From assembly GCA_021821465.1 (NCBI GenBank), contig JAKACM010000019.1, positions 1 to 58,870 of the forward strand: a stretch of DNA of 58,870 nt, given 5' to 3'. Under the pieces are notes generated by a model. It did not search any database. It was not told where the DNA came from and saw nothing but the letters and a program-made list of their open reading frames with translations. The translations under genes were made by a program, and so were the position numbers. This stretch comes from Bacillota bacterium. GTDB taxonomy: Bacteria; Bacillota; Sulfobacillia; Sulfobacillales; Sulfobacillaceae. Each line of letters begins with the position of its first letter. The first letter of the stretch is position 1. Positions 27,361-37,265 of this stretch are shown here, in pieces.

Positions 27361-28092
27361 GTGATGACAGTGATGATTGTACTGGCGGCAGCAGGGCTGC
27401 TGGCGTCTCTTACCACCGCAACCTTGGGCGTTGGCGGTCAGTTGTTGGTCATGCCCCTGCTGAGCTTGTTTTTTCCCGCCCGTTTGGTGATTGCGGCTAC
27501 CCTGCCGATGTTTTTCATGAATGCGGTGGTGACCTTTTGGCTCTATCGGCGGACTTTTAAAACGGCCCGGGTATTTTGGGTTCTTCCGGGTCTCATTTTA
27601 GGCGTGATGGCAGGGACCGGCATTGTGTCCCGCTTGTCCGGAGGACTGTTGCGAGTGGTGATAGGCAGCGTGGCGCTGTTCTTTTTGCTGTTCACCATGT
27701 TTCGTGGGTTTCTCTTGCGGAAGAACATGTCTTTCCCCTTGTGGGTGGGAGTGCCTCTGAGCCTGGCGGCAGGGATTGTAAGCTCGTTGTCTAATATTGG
27801 CGGTACTTTGCTCTCACCCTATCTTTTGTCCGAGTCGGCTTCTCCGGCCTATTTTGTAGGGGGCATGAGTTTTCTTTACCTCGTCATGACCACGCTGAAG
27901 ATGCTGACCTTCAGCATTGCCCACCTCTTGCACTGGAACGATATTGGAATTGCCTTGCCTTCCGTGCTGACCATAATAGCAGGTGCCCGTGTCGGTCAGT
28001 ATCTGCATAAGAAGATCCGAGTCATTTATTTTCGCTGGGTCGTGCTGAGTGTCGTGGGAATTTCCAGTGTTATACTGTTAATATCTCGGTAA
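27361..28092 (+). CDS. Sulfite exporter TauE/SafE family permease
   Basis: This 243-residue membrane protein has about eight hydrophobic segments in two repeats of the TauE/SafE (DUF81) family. The family's repeat start (AAGLLASLTTATLGVGGQLL and AAGIVSSLSNIGGTLLSPYL) appears in both halves. Members export sulfite, sulfoacetate or other organosulfur anions, but the substrate is not fixed by sequence. Translation starts at the GTG at 27361 or ATG at 27364, after GAAGGGGG. It stands alone after the OFA transporter and its terminator. Confidence 0.8.
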   Translation: MMTVMIVLAAAGLLASLTTATLGVGGQLLVMPLLSLFFPARLVIAATLPMFFMNAVVTFWLYRRTFKTARVFWVLPGLILGVMAGTGIVSRLSGGLLRVVIGSVALFFLLFTMFRGFLLRKNMSFPLWVGVPLSLAAGIVSSLSNIGGTLLSPYLLSESASPAYFVGGMSFLYLVMTTLKMLTFSIAHLLHWNDIGIALPSVLTIIAGARVGQYLHKKIRVIYFRWVVLSVVGISSVILLISR

Positions 28093-28800
28093 GCCGGAAT
28101 TCCTTCATGAAATGGTGATCTCTCGCCAATCGCACCGTCAATCAGATCGGCTTTGCCTCATGGGGACCATGGAGGGGAACAACATCAGCCTCGGCGGACC
28201 GTGTTGCGTCCACGGGCAACCTATCAACAACAGCCAATTCTCGTCACCTTTTCGACCCACGGTGAAAAATCAACTTGTACAAACCCATGCACAAGCTGTA
28301 GTTCAACGATAGAAGCTTTTCTTAGGCTTTGATCATTTGTAGGATCCAAAGCATCCCATTAAGAACCGAAAATATTACCAAAATCCATGGCATTTTCTGA
28401 CACAAGCGAGTAGCCTATGCAGGATCGGGATATTTTTTCGATGTGTTAGGAAAGGGTTTCTTTGCCGTCGGGACCAACGCCGCAAACGCAATCATCGCCA
28501 CAAAGTTTCCCCAAAGCACAACACCGCCTCCTTATGACATCGGCCTCACGGTGTATTACCGTAAATTCTCAAGTGGGCGCTCCACTTTGTGTGGCGTTAG
28601 ATGATGTGAACATCACTCCGTTCTGTCACAACATGGGGCATATTATCCAGCCTATTTTCTATTGCGAAGCGTATATTGGCTGTACCCCGGTTACGGCTAC
28701 CTCTTATGGTATTGGCCAGAAATATGCCGGACTGTCAGTATATAACAAACAATTTCTTGCATTGTGGGCTCTAAGAGATGTCAACCGCACCGTGGGCCGA
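28093..28800. other. No intact gene
   Basis: I see no supported gene. The frame open from 28462 into the MFS remnant has no start signal and its first part is not protein-like. It is probably eroded DNA upstream of that remnant. Confidence 0.35.
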
Positions 28801-29139
28801 GCACCTGTCTCTTATCAGTTATCTCACCTTTTGATCCTCTTGCCGATCGCAGCGGGTATCATGTTGTGGGGACATTATTGGGATGCGGAAAACGTGATGA
28901 CTATTCCTTCAATGGTCGCTCCTTCTCAATACCGGGGAACTGCCAGTGGTTTCGCCAATATTTTCGTGAAAATTCCTGCCTTCTTTAGCATCTTTCTTTT
29001 TCCACAATTGTTTGACGCAATCGGAAAGGGAGGGGCCACATTATTCATTGCCATTTTTCCCTTGATTGGATTGCTTTCAGCCATTTATGTGTTGCCCGAA
29101 ACCTTCCAATTTAAGGGAGACGTGTTGTCAAGTAATTAA
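28801..29139 (+). pseudogene. MFS transporter C-terminal remnant
   Basis: The frame encodes the last membrane helices of an MFS metabolite:proton symporter. IPSMVAPSQYRGTASGFANI is the conserved loop and helix 10-11 region, and LIGLLSAIYVLPETFQFKGD is the typical end. The N-terminal two thirds are missing. It is unrelated in detail to the intact OFA transporter upstream. Confidence 0.65.
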
Positions 29140-29493
29140 GGTGTGTCCGCGATCGTGAGGGTGTTGTCAATCACCTGCGATGCGACCCTAACTCAAGGAA
29201 GGAGACAGTCAGGCGATCGGATGCACTGTCCGGCTCCGGCCTTTAGGTGGGAGCCGTTGGCATCGGTGAAGCATTTTGGGTTAATCTCCGGCAGTGATGG
29301 GACATTTTCTGTCTGCATGTTTCCTTACCCCGATAATGTGTCAATGTGTGATTGATCACCAATGATTCGTTCGGATATTTGTATAATTTCTTTATACTGT
29401 CTTATGTGTAAGAGCGTCCAATATGTAACTTACTAAGGACATCGTTGATAGTAAAAGAAAAACTATACTCCATGTGATGAGGAGTGTCGGAGA
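29140..29493. other. Leader region of the hemerythrin-nar operon
   Basis: No gene is seen. The palindrome GTGATTGATCAC at 29347-29358 and the A/T-rich elements TATAAT near 29382 and TATACT near 29464 could be parts of the operon's control region. The palindrome is shorter in spacing than a standard CRP/FNR site, so I do not name the regulator. Confidence 0.35.
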
Positions 29494-29931
29494 GTGTCCG
29501 GTCCCGGATTGTGGAACGTAGCATCACACCATGCTATTCATGATACGGCATGCAATGAGATGGCCGAAATCCTGCAAATGGCTCAACAGGCCCAAATTGC
29601 GGAACGAACAGAAGTGTTTGTTCAAGTGGTAGAAGTATTTTTACAAGTGATGGAGCTCCGGGTATTAGTTCATGCGGCAGATGAAGAACAAGGACTCTAT
29701 CAAGAGTGGCTGAAAATCAAGGGAGATTTGCAACCGGTCATTGACCAATTAGGCGAAGAGCATGAAGCTCTTCGCCATTTGTCTTTAGATCTGGAGTCGG
29801 CCATTGTCGCAAGAAACTCGGTTCGGGCTCTTGCCGTCATGACTCGCATGGTGGATGCTTTCTCCTCACACTCTGGCCATGAGGAAGAGGTTCTTCGCTC
29901 TATCTTACCGGAAAGGAGCAAGAGAGAATGA
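29494..29931 (+). CDS. Hemerythrin HHE-domain protein
   Basis: This 145-residue protein is a four-helix bundle of the hemerythrin/HHE type that binds a di-iron centre. Likely ligands are in HAADEEQ (residue 58 region), GEEHEALRHL and FSSHSGHEEEV. Such proteins bind oxygen or nitric oxide, or serve in iron repair under nitrosative stress. The GTG start at 29494 follows AGGAG by nine bases. It opens the run of genes leading into narGHJI, with a four-base overlap to the next gene, so a role in sensing or detoxifying nitric oxide during nitrate respiration is reasonable but inferred. Confidence 0.78.
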   Translation: MSGPGLWNVASHHAIHDTACNEMAEILQMAQQAQIAERTEVFVQVVEVFLQVMELRVLVHAADEEQGLYQEWLKIKGDLQPVIDQLGEEHEALRHLSLDLESAIVARNSVRALAVMTRMVDAFSSHSGHEEEVLRSILPERSKRE

Positions 29932-30227
29932 AAATGCCCTTACGCTGGGTTTACCCGGAAAGTTACAAGAGGATGGAGGCAATAGCTAGTGAGCTCGGAC
30001 TTCACCCTTATGAATATCAAGCCTTGGCGGACGACCATGGGAATCCACTTCAAAACCCCATGTTGATTCTACAAAGAAATGAAAGGCAGTGGAGTCAGAC
30101 TTTCACTTCACCGGATCTGAGTTCTGTTTCAGACCCTGTCATGGAATTTTTTCGGGGGACATTTAAGGAAATGGCGCAAGTCATGGAGCATGAATACCGT
30201 GAGTTTTTGAATGAACGCAAAGTATAA
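29928..30227 (+). CDS. Hypothetical protein upstream of narG
   Basis: This 99-residue soluble protein starts within the ATGA overlap with the hemerythrin gene. I recognise no family. The sequence is rich in Glu and aromatic residues (PESYKRMEAIASELGLHPYE) with no cysteine and no membrane segment. Its conserved-looking position between hemerythrin and nar genes suggests a role in the same process, perhaps as an assembly or redox accessory. Confidence 0.6.
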   Translation: MKMPLRWVYPESYKRMEAIASELGLHPYEYQALADDHGNPLQNPMLILQRNERQWSQTFTSPDLSSVSDPVMEFFRGTFKEMAQVMEHEYREFLNERKV

Positions 30228-30257
30228 CGGGTTCAAGACTTACAGGAGGTGCCAAAA

Positions 30258-30569
30258 TTGAAAGACAACGGTAATTCGACCACACAGCCCAATATCGTGT
30301 CGCATTCCATTACGGACGAAGATCGGGGTGATTTAACTGCGCTTTTGACAATGCGTTTTGGCCAAGTGCCACAAAAGGTGTTGGCAGAGATTCGAAACCT
30401 AGGCGATTTCAGTCAAGTCGATCGCCTTATCATCGTGGCCGCTAATGCGGCAACCTTCGACGACTTTGTCCGTGAATTGCACCGACCCGGTTTTCGTATC
30501 GTGGGGCAAGACTTCGATCCCTTAGCTAACGTGAACGAGATCTTGCCGGAAGAATCTAAGGAGAAATAG
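30258..30569 (+). CDS. Hypothetical protein directly upstream of narG
   Basis: This 103-residue protein starts at a TTG eight bases after AGGAGGT. The GTG at 30249 lies inside that ribosome binding site and is rejected. The fold seems alpha/beta (MRFGQVPQKVLAEIRNLGDF, then DRLIIVAANAATFDDFVREL). It resembles the small nucleic-acid- or protein-binding proteins sometimes predicted near transposases, but I make no assignment. narG begins two bases after its stop, so translation is coupled. Confidence 0.6.
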   Translation: MKDNGNSTTQPNIVSHSITDEDRGDLTALLTMRFGQVPQKVLAEIRNLGDFSQVDRLIIVAANAATFDDFVRELHRPGFRIVGQDFDPLANVNEILPEESKEK

Positions 30570-30571
30570 CC

Positions 30572-33500
30572 ATGGCCAATAAACGCAATCACTTGTTGCG
30601 ATCTGCCGATTATCTCAAGAGGGGGGAACGTATTAACCGCGGATGGAGCGAAGAAAATGTGCGCTCCCGAGATTGGGAGGATGTCTATCGCGGCCGTTGG
30701 CAGCATGACCGTATCATTCGCTCTACCCATGGGGTGAATTGCACCGGATCGTGCAGCTGGAAAATTCATGTGAAAAATGGGATTGTCAGCTGGGAAACTC
30801 AGCAAACCGATTATCCTTCTTTGGGAGACAATCATCCCGAATATGAACCGCGTGGATGTCCTCGGGGAGCCAGCTATTCATGGTATCTCTATACCCCGGG
30901 ACGGGTGAAGTACCCTTACGTGCGGGCCGAACTCTTGAAAGCGTACCAAGAGATCCGCCAGCAGGAAGAGAATCCCTTGACAGCCTGGCAAAAATTGACG
31001 AAGGACCCGGTCTTGCGCACATCCTACCTCAATGCCCGGGGGAAGGGGGGATTTGTTCGCGCTTCATGGAACACTGTGAGTGAAATCATTTCTGCTGCGA
31101 TATTGGAAACCGTCCAAAGTTACGGAGCCGATCGGGTGGCAGGATTCAGTCCCATTCCTGCAATGTCTCAGGTGAGTTTTGCGGCGGGTTCGCGTTTTCT
31201 CTCTCTGATAGGCGGGGCGATGGTTAGTTTCTATGACTGGTATGCCGACTTGCCTCCGGCTTCACCGCAAATTTGGGGAGAGCAGAGTGATGTACCGGAG
31301 AGTGCGGATTGGTATAATGCCGGCTATTTCATTATCTGGGGAACCAATTTGCCGATGACCAGAACTCCGGATGCCCACTTCATGGTCGAAGCGCGCTATA
31401 ACGGAACGAAGGTGGTTGGGGTCAGCCCCGATTACGCCGAATATGTGAAATTTGCCGACGTCTGGCTTGCTTGCAAGGCGGGAGAAGACGCGGCTCTGGC
31501 TATGGCGATGACACATGTGATTCTAAAGGAATTTTACGTCGAACACCCGACCCCCTATTTCTTGGAATATGCCAAAACCTACACGGATTTGCCGTTTTTG
31601 GTGACGCTTTCGCAAAAGGACGGGGTGTGGACTGCCGATCGGTTTCTTAAGGCCACGGATCTCGAAATAGATATTCCCGAGGCCCAGTGGAAGACCGTTA
31701 TGTGGGACGATGAGCGTGATGACCCCCAAATTCCTAACGGCAGTCTGGGATATCGGTGGGATGGACAACATAAATGGAATCTTCTTTTGAAAAATTTCCG
31801 GGAAGAGACCATTCACCCCCGCCTGTCATTTCTGGGATCGGAGGATTCTCTTCTTTCCGTAGCGTTTCCCAACATGCAATCCACCCAATCCGCTCCCTTA
31901 ATTCGCGAGGTGCCGGCGAAACGCTTGAGCGCAAACCGTGGCCAGAGTCTGTGGGTGACCACCGTTTATGACCTCATGATGGCTCATATGGGTGTCGGTC
32001 GCGGACTTGCGGGAGACTATCCCCAAGATTACAACGACAAAACGGCCTACACTCCCGCCTGGCAAGAGGCGATTACCGGAGTGGATCGCAATCTCGTCAC
32101 ACAAATCGCCCGTGAGTTCGCCGACAATGCGGCAAAAACCCGAGGGCGGTCCATGATTGCTTTAGGAGCGGGCACAAATCACTGGTATCACAGCGACCTT
32201 ATCTATCGCAGCATTATCAATTTGGTCCTGTTGACCGGAAGCCAGGGCGTAAACGGTGGAGGATGGGCCCATTATGTTGGACAAGAGAAGGTCCGTCCTT
32301 TAGAGGGCTGGAGCACACTGGCCTTCGGACTGGATTGGAATCGTCCCCCTCGCCAGCATGCAGGTACCGCGTTCTTTTACTTTGCCAGCGATCAATTTCG
32401 CTATGAGGAACCCGTAGCCAAACTCCCCGGAATTCCTACGTCCGGGCGTTTTCGCAACCGTCATCCGGCAGACATGCTGACCCTCGCAACCAGGCTTGGT
32501 TGGCTTCCGGCTTTTCCGCAATGGAGTGAAAATCCATTGAAAGTGGTGGAAGAGGCCCGAAGAAAGACTGCCACCTCCGAGGAGCTTGTGGACTACATCC
32601 GCAATCGATTGATCAATGGAGACTTGGAGTGGGCCGTGGAAAATCCCGATGATCCCCGGAATTTTCCTCGTGTGTTATTTGTCTGGCGCTCGAATTTATT
32701 GGGAGCCAGCGGAAAAGGCCACGAATATTTTCTTAAGCATATGCTGGGAACCGGGGGGCATGTATTGGGAAATGCCAAAGAGTCCTGGCAGCCCGAGAGC
32801 GTCAAAGCCGTGGACAAGATTCCCGAAGGGAAATTGGATTTGCTGGTGGACATCGACTTTCGGATGACATCCAGCGGGCTTTACGCTGATATCGTTCTGC
32901 CTGCGGCCACCTGGTACGAAAAACATGACTTAAGCAGTACCGACATGCATCCCTTTGTGCATCCTTTCAACCCCGCTGTATCTCCGCTTTGGGAATCGAA
33001 AAGTGATTGGGATACTTTTAGAACATTGGCGGAAGCCTTCTCGAACATGGCAGCGAAATATTTGCCTTGCGTGGACGACTTGGTGATGACGCCCATGCAG
33101 CATGATTCACCCGGAGAGATAGCGCAACCAAATGGCAAAGTTTTGGATTGGAGGCTGGGGGAAACCCAAGGCATAGTGGGAAAGACTATGCCGAATCTGA
33201 CGCTGGTGCATCGCGATTATGCTCATCTCCTCGATCAAATGACCACTTTGGGGCCCTTGGCGGAAGAAGGAATTGCCACCAAAGGCATCCGAATTGACGG
33301 ACAGGTTGCGGTAAGTGAACTGCGGAAAAAGGTGGGGGAGTCGAAACAAGAAGGTATCGGGTTCGGCCGTCCGTCTTTATGGACCGGGCGTCAGGTAGCC
33401 GAGGCCATCTTGACCTTGTCAGGACCCACTAACGGACATCGGGCAGTGGAAGAATGGAAAGATCTGGAGAAGACCACCGGGGTGCCACTTATGCAAGCCA

Positions 33501-34255
33501 TCCACGGCCGTGAAGACACGGCCTATCGATTTGAGGACTTGAGCGTCCAACCGCGTTTGGCATTACCGGCGCCAATATGGTCCGGATTAGAAGGAGAGGG
33601 GCGTCGTTATTCCCCATTTACGGCCAATGTGGATTTCAAAATTCCGTGGCGAACGATTATCGGCCGGCAACATTTCTATTTGGATCATGCAGTGATGCGG
33701 GATTTTGGGGAGGGATTTCCTGTCTATCGCCCCCCGACTGACAATCCGCCTTTTGCTGCCAAAGATGATATTCAGGACATGGATATGTCAAGGGCCGTGA
33801 ATGTTCGCTATTTGACGCCGCATCAAAAGTGGGGGATTCACTCCACCTATGCGGACACGCCCCGAATGTTGAGTTTATTTCGCGGAGGGCAAACGGTTTG
33901 GGTGAGTGTTGAAGACGCCAATGCGATGCAAATTAAAGACAACGACTGGATAGAAATCTTTAACCGAAACGGGGCCATTGTTGCCAGAGCCGTGATATCC
34001 CACCGCATCCCTCAAGGTATTGCCTTAATGTACCATGCCCAAGACCGCACGATTGGGATTCCCAAGAGCCGCGTTACCGGAGACAGAGCGGGCACACATA
34101 ACAGCGTGACACGCATTATTCCCAAGGGCACGCATATGATTGGGGCTTACGGGCAAATGAGTTACGCCATGAATTACTACGGACCCACCGGACACCAAAG
34201 GGATACCCGTACATGGATTCGCCCCTTAAAGGAGGTCGATTGGCTTGAGGATTAA
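30572..34255 (+). CDS. narG: Respiratory nitrate reductase alpha subunit
   Basis: This catalytic subunit of 1227 residues reduces nitrate to nitrite with electrons from quinol, through NarI and NarH. It belongs to the molybdenum bis-MGD (DMSO reductase) superfamily. The N-terminal Fe-S site shows the NarG-specific histidine, H53 followed by C57 and C61 (HGVNCTGSC). The molybdopterin-binding region and C-terminal dinucleotide-binding domain are full length. AAGGAGA precedes the ATG. I see no twin-arginine leader in the first 50 residues, so a cytoplasmic-facing enzyme as in Bacillus is expected. narHJI follow directly. Confidence 0.95.
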   Translation: MANKRNHLLRSADYLKRGERINRGWSEENVRSRDWEDVYRGRWQHDRIIRSTHGVNCTGSCSWKIHVKNGIVSWETQQTDYPSLGDNHPEYEPRGCPRGASYSWYLYTPGRVKYPYVRAELLKAYQEIRQQEENPLTAWQKLTKDPVLRTSYLNARGKGGFVRASWNTVSEIISAAILETVQSYGADRVAGFSPIPAMSQVSFAAGSRFLSLIGGAMVSFYDWYADLPPASPQIWGEQSDVPESADWYNAGYFIIWGTNLPMTRTPDAHFMVEARYNGTKVVGVSPDYAEYVKFADVWLACKAGEDAALAMAMTHVILKEFYVEHPTPYFLEYAKTYTDLPFLVTLSQKDGVWTADRFLKATDLEIDIPEAQWKTVMWDDERDDPQIPNGSLGYRWDGQHKWNLLLKNFREETIHPRLSFLGSEDSLLSVAFPNMQSTQSAPLIREVPAKRLSANRGQSLWVTTVYDLMMAHMGVGRGLAGDYPQDYNDKTAYTPAWQEAITGVDRNLVTQIAREFADNAAKTRGRSMIALGAGTNHWYHSDLIYRSIINLVLLTGSQGVNGGGWAHYVGQEKVRPLEGWSTLAFGLDWNRPPRQHAGTAFFYFASDQFRYEEPVAKLPGIPTSGRFRNRHPADMLTLATRLGWLPAFPQWSENPLKVVEEARRKTATSEELVDYIRNRLINGDLEWAVENPDDPRNFPRVLFVWRSNLLGASGKGHEYFLKHMLGTGGHVLGNAKESWQPESVKAVDKIPEGKLDLLVDIDFRMTSSGLYADIVLPAATWYEKHDLSSTDMHPFVHPFNPAVSPLWESKSDWDTFRTLAEAFSNMAAKYLPCVDDLVMTPMQHDSPGEIAQPNGKVLDWRLGETQGIVGKTMPNLTLVHRDYAHLLDQMTTLGPLAEEGIATKGIRIDGQVAVSELRKKVGESKQEGIGFGRPSLWTGRQVAEAILTLSGPTNGHRAVEEWKDLEKTTGVPLMQAIHGREDTAYRFEDLSVQPRLALPAPIWSGLEGEGRRYSPFTANVDFKIPWRTIIGRQHFYLDHAVMRDFGEGFPVYRPPTDNPPFAAKDDIQDMDMSRAVNVRYLTPHQKWGIHSTYADTPRMLSLFRGGQTVWVSVEDANAMQIKDNDWIEIFNRNGAIVARAVISHRIPQGIALMYHAQDRTIGIPKSRVTGDRAGTHNSVTRIIPKGTHMIGAYGQMSYAMNYYGPTGHQRDTRTWIRPLKEVDWLED

Positions 34256-35780
34256 GGCGCAAATCGCGATGGTAATGAACCTCGACAAGTGTATCGGATG
34301 CCACACCTGCAGCGTCACGTGCAAAAACACTTGGACCAACCGTCCGGGGACGGAATATATTTGGTTTAACAACGTTGAGACTCGCCCCGGACCCGGATAC
34401 CCGCAAGAATGGGAAGACCAAGATCGGTACCAAGGTGGATGGAGTCTCATGGGAGGAAAACTCAAATTGCGTTCGGGGGGAGTGTGGGCGAAATTGTCTC
34501 ACATCTTTTACAATCCCGATCTGCCCACCATTGACGACTATTACGAGCCCTGGACCTATGATTACCGGACCCTGGTGGACAGCCCCAGAAAAGAACACCA
34601 GCCTGTTGCCCGAGTACAGTCACTAATTACCGGGGAAGTTATGGAAAAGCCTGTCTGGGGGCCAAACTGGGACGATGATCTGGCGGGAGGTCCTGAAATT
34701 GCTCCCAGAGATCCTAACTTAAAGGGGTTATCACAACATATTGCCTTCGAATATGAACAGGCTTTTATGATGTATTTGCCACGGATCTGCAATCATTGTC
34801 TAAATCCGTCTTGTGTGGCAGCCTGTCCCTCCGGAGCCATGTACAAGCGCGAAGAGGACGGCATTGTGTTAGTGGATCAAGATGCGTGCCGGGGATGGCG
34901 GTTTTGCGTCAGTGCCTGTCCTTACAAGAAAGTGTATTTCAATTGGAATACCCACAAGGCGGAAAAGTGCACCTTCTGTTATCCTCGCATCGAAGCGGGC
35001 TTACCGACGGTGTGTTCCGAAACCTGTGTAGGACGCATTCGCTATTTGGGCCCCATTTTTTACGATGCCGATAAAGTGATCGAGGCTGCCAGTGCATCTG
35101 AACCGACAAAGGTGTACGAAGCGCAACTGGGCGTATTTTTGAACCCCCATGATCCGAACATTATTGACGAAGCCCGTAAACAGGGAATCCCTGAGGCTTG
35201 GATTGAAGGGGCTCAAAATTCTCCCGTATACAAGATGGCAGTGGAATGGAAAATTGCTTTACCCCTGCATCCCGAATACCGAACCTTGCCTATGGTGTGG
35301 TATGTGCCTCCTTTAAGCCCGATGATGAATCATCTCGCCAACGAGTACGCGATGGATGTGGATTCTTACCTGACGGCAGTGGATAGCATGCGAATTCCCC
35401 TGGAGTATTTGGCGTCAATTCTTGCGGCCGGAGATATTAAGCCGGTGCGGCGATCGCTTTTGCGGCTGACGGCAATGCGAGCATCCATGCAAGAAAAGAA
35501 TGTCGGTGCTCAGGCATTGACATCGAGCCGGCTTTTGCAAGAGGCGGGACTGAGTTTGACGCAAATGGAAGAGATGGTTCGCTTGTTGGCTGTGGCCAAA
35601 TATCAGGAACGATTCGTCATCCCCACGGGGAACCGCAACCACGATGAAAATCTTGAGTATCAACAAGGAGCGTGCAGCTTAGAGGAACTGGCTCCTTCGG
35701 AAGGGATTAGGCAGCCTGCAAAGGTTCATCCCATGAAGAGGCACGAAAATCTGTCAGCTAGGAAGGAAGAATGGAGATGA
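34245..35780 (+). CDS. narH: Respiratory nitrate reductase beta subunit
   Basis: This electron-transfer subunit of 511 residues carries four Fe-S clusters. The cysteine groups are CIGCHTCSVTCKNTW (residues 16-30), CNHCLNPSCVAACPSG, CRGWRFCVSACPYKK and CTFCYPRIEAG with CSETCVGRIR. The Trp in the third group is the known replacement that gives the [3Fe-4S] cluster of NarH. The start is a TTG at 34245, fixed by AAAGGAGGT eight bases upstream, and overlaps narG by 11 bases. It passes electrons from NarI haems to NarG. Confidence 0.95.
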   Translation: MRIKAQIAMVMNLDKCIGCHTCSVTCKNTWTNRPGTEYIWFNNVETRPGPGYPQEWEDQDRYQGGWSLMGGKLKLRSGGVWAKLSHIFYNPDLPTIDDYYEPWTYDYRTLVDSPRKEHQPVARVQSLITGEVMEKPVWGPNWDDDLAGGPEIAPRDPNLKGLSQHIAFEYEQAFMMYLPRICNHCLNPSCVAACPSGAMYKREEDGIVLVDQDACRGWRFCVSACPYKKVYFNWNTHKAEKCTFCYPRIEAGLPTVCSETCVGRIRYLGPIFYDADKVIEAASASEPTKVYEAQLGVFLNPHDPNIIDEARKQGIPEAWIEGAQNSPVYKMAVEWKIALPLHPEYRTLPMVWYVPPLSPMMNHLANEYAMDVDSYLTAVDSMRIPLEYLASILAAGDIKPVRRSLLRLTAMRASMQEKNVGAQALTSSRLLQEAGLSLTQMEEMVRLLAVAKYQERFVIPTGNRNHDENLEYQQGACSLEELAPSEGIRQPAKVHPMKRHENLSARKEEWR

Positions 35781-36349
35781 CAGAAGAACAACGTCTTAGA
35801 TTAAAGCTTGTTTCGGGACTTTTGGATTATCCTTATTACCCGGAATTTTGGGAGCGTATCCGCGATCGAATGTCCGTGGCCGAGGAATTGGATGATCGTC
35901 TCCAAAATGTGTTCCATGTGTTGGAAGACTATAGGGTGATCGACCTGGAACAACTGTATGTCGACAGTTTTGACTTTGATGCGCACCAATCGCTGTATTT
36001 GACCGTCCACGAGATGGGAGATTCCAGGGACCGAGGAAATGCTCTGATTGAACTGAGTGAACTCTACCGACAGGCGGGATATGAAGTGCCGGACAATCTC
36101 TTGGCCGACTATCTGCCGCTCTTGCTGGAATTTGTCGCACTGCATCCTGATTTCTGCCCACCGGCTCTTCATGAGCGCATAGCCCGAGTGGCGGGAAAAA
36201 TCGCCGGACATCTGGATTCTTCGCATCCTTACCGGGTTTTGTTCACTGTTATCACGGAAATATTGGGGCAGGTCGACGGCATAAAGAGTTCAAACATGGA
36301 AGAACATCCCGATTTGCACGATCTGCCCTATCCCTTGGATTACCAATAG
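35777..36349 (+). CDS. narJ: Nitrate reductase assembly chaperone
   Basis: This cytoplasmic chaperone of about 190 residues inserts the molybdenum cofactor into NarG before membrane attachment. The sequence is helical with the NarJ/TorD-type segments LLDYPYYPEFWERI and LPLLLEFVALHPD. The start overlaps the narH stop as ATGA at 35777; an ATG at 35771 is an alternative with two extra residues. It is followed by narI after 36 bases. Confidence 0.88.
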   Translation: MTEEQRLRLKLVSGLLDYPYYPEFWERIRDRMSVAEELDDRLQNVFHVLEDYRVIDLEQLYVDSFDFDAHQSLYLTVHEMGDSRDRGNALIELSELYRQAGYEVPDNLLADYLPLLLEFVALHPDFCPPALHERIARVAGKIAGHLDSSHPYRVLFTVITEILGQVDGIKSSNMEEHPDLHDLPYPLDYQ

Positions 36350-36385
36350 TATTAAAGAAATACTCTCAGACGAGGTGCCTATGTC

Positions 36386-37084
36386 ATGAACCAATTTTGG
36401 TGGACCATTTATCCATATTTGGCGCTGGTTATCATGGTAGTGGGCAGTTTGTACCGATATGCCCATAATCCCATGAGTTGGGGATCAAGATCCAGTGAAC
36501 TCTTGGAGAAGAGGTGGCTGAAGTGGGGCAGTTTGTTGTTCCATTGGGGGATCTTGTTGGTCATTGTAGGCCATGTCATGGGGCTATTGGTTCCTTTGAG
36601 TTTTTACCGTGCCATGGGAATTTCATCATCATTTTACCATGAGAATGCCGATATTATTGGAGGAATAGCCGGTCTAATCACATGGATTGGTCTACTCATT
36701 TTGCTCATGAGACGAATGGGCAACCTACGCGTGCGAAGAAATTCCAGTCTTTCGGACATGCTTTCTCTTATACTCCTATTCATTGTGGTGACAACGGGAG
36801 ACTACCTGAGCATCGTACGCAATAATATAGTGGGTCCTTATGAATATCGGAGTACTGTGGGCCCTTGGCTGAGGGGAGTGCTGGTTTTTCATCCCAATTC
36901 GAATTTAATGGCTCATGTTCCCGTAATGTTTCAGGTCCACATTATTTTGGCATTTTTGCTCTTTGCAATTTCTCCTTTTACGCGGCTCGTGCACATTTGG
37001 AGTCTGCCGCTGGCATATTTGCGAAGAGCTCCCATACAATATCGAGATCGTGAACAATACCGGTATAAGAAGATGTCCCGGTGA
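36386..37084 (+). CDS. narI: Respiratory nitrate reductase gamma subunit (cytochrome b)
   Basis: This membrane cytochrome b of 232 residues oxidises quinol and passes electrons to NarH. It has five hydrophobic segments. Haem-ligand histidines are expected in FHWGILLVIVGHVMG (helix 2) and VPVMFQVHIILAF (helix 5). GAGGTG lies eight bases upstream of the ATG. It is the last gene of the narGHJI set. No nitrate/nitrite transporter of the NarK family follows in the window. Confidence 0.93.
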   Translation: MNQFWWTIYPYLALVIMVVGSLYRYAHNPMSWGSRSSELLEKRWLKWGSLLFHWGILLVIVGHVMGLLVPLSFYRAMGISSSFYHENADIIGGIAGLITWIGLLILLMRRMGNLRVRRNSSLSDMLSLILLFIVVTTGDYLSIVRNNIVGPYEYRSTVGPWLRGVLVFHPNSNLMAHVPVMFQVHIILAFLLFAISPFTRLVHIWSLPLAYLRRAPIQYRDREQYRYKKMSR

Positions 37085-37109
37085 AGCCTCTTTGGTGTCG
37101 TTTTGCCGC

Positions 37110-37265
37110 ATGAGAGACGGGGCTTCGCTCAAGGATTCACTTAGTAAACTTCCCCCTGGGGACACCATCCGATTGCTAAGTGTCACCGAAGCCGGTGTGT
37201 TTTTCATCCGGACCGATCGCCTCCATATTGTAATGGAATCTCATGTGAAAGGCCTGTGGACTTGA
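37110..37265 (+). CDS. Short ORF after narI
   Basis: This 51-codon frame opens MRDGASLKDSLSKLPPGDTI and ends VMESHVKGLWT. It has no strong ribosome binding site. It may be a small protein or a fragment of a gene whose remainder is the adjoining Uma2-like remnant. The function is unknown. Confidence 0.25.
   Translation: MRDGASLKDSLSKLPPGDTIRLLSVTEAGVFFIRTDRLHIVMESHVKGLWT

Noticed and set aside
29347..29358. FNR/CRP-like palindrome upstream of the nar operon
   Set aside because: The half-site spacing (GTGAT, two bases, ATCAC) does not fit the standard TGTGA-N6-TCACA or TTGAT-N4-ATCAA sites, so I do not claim FNR control.
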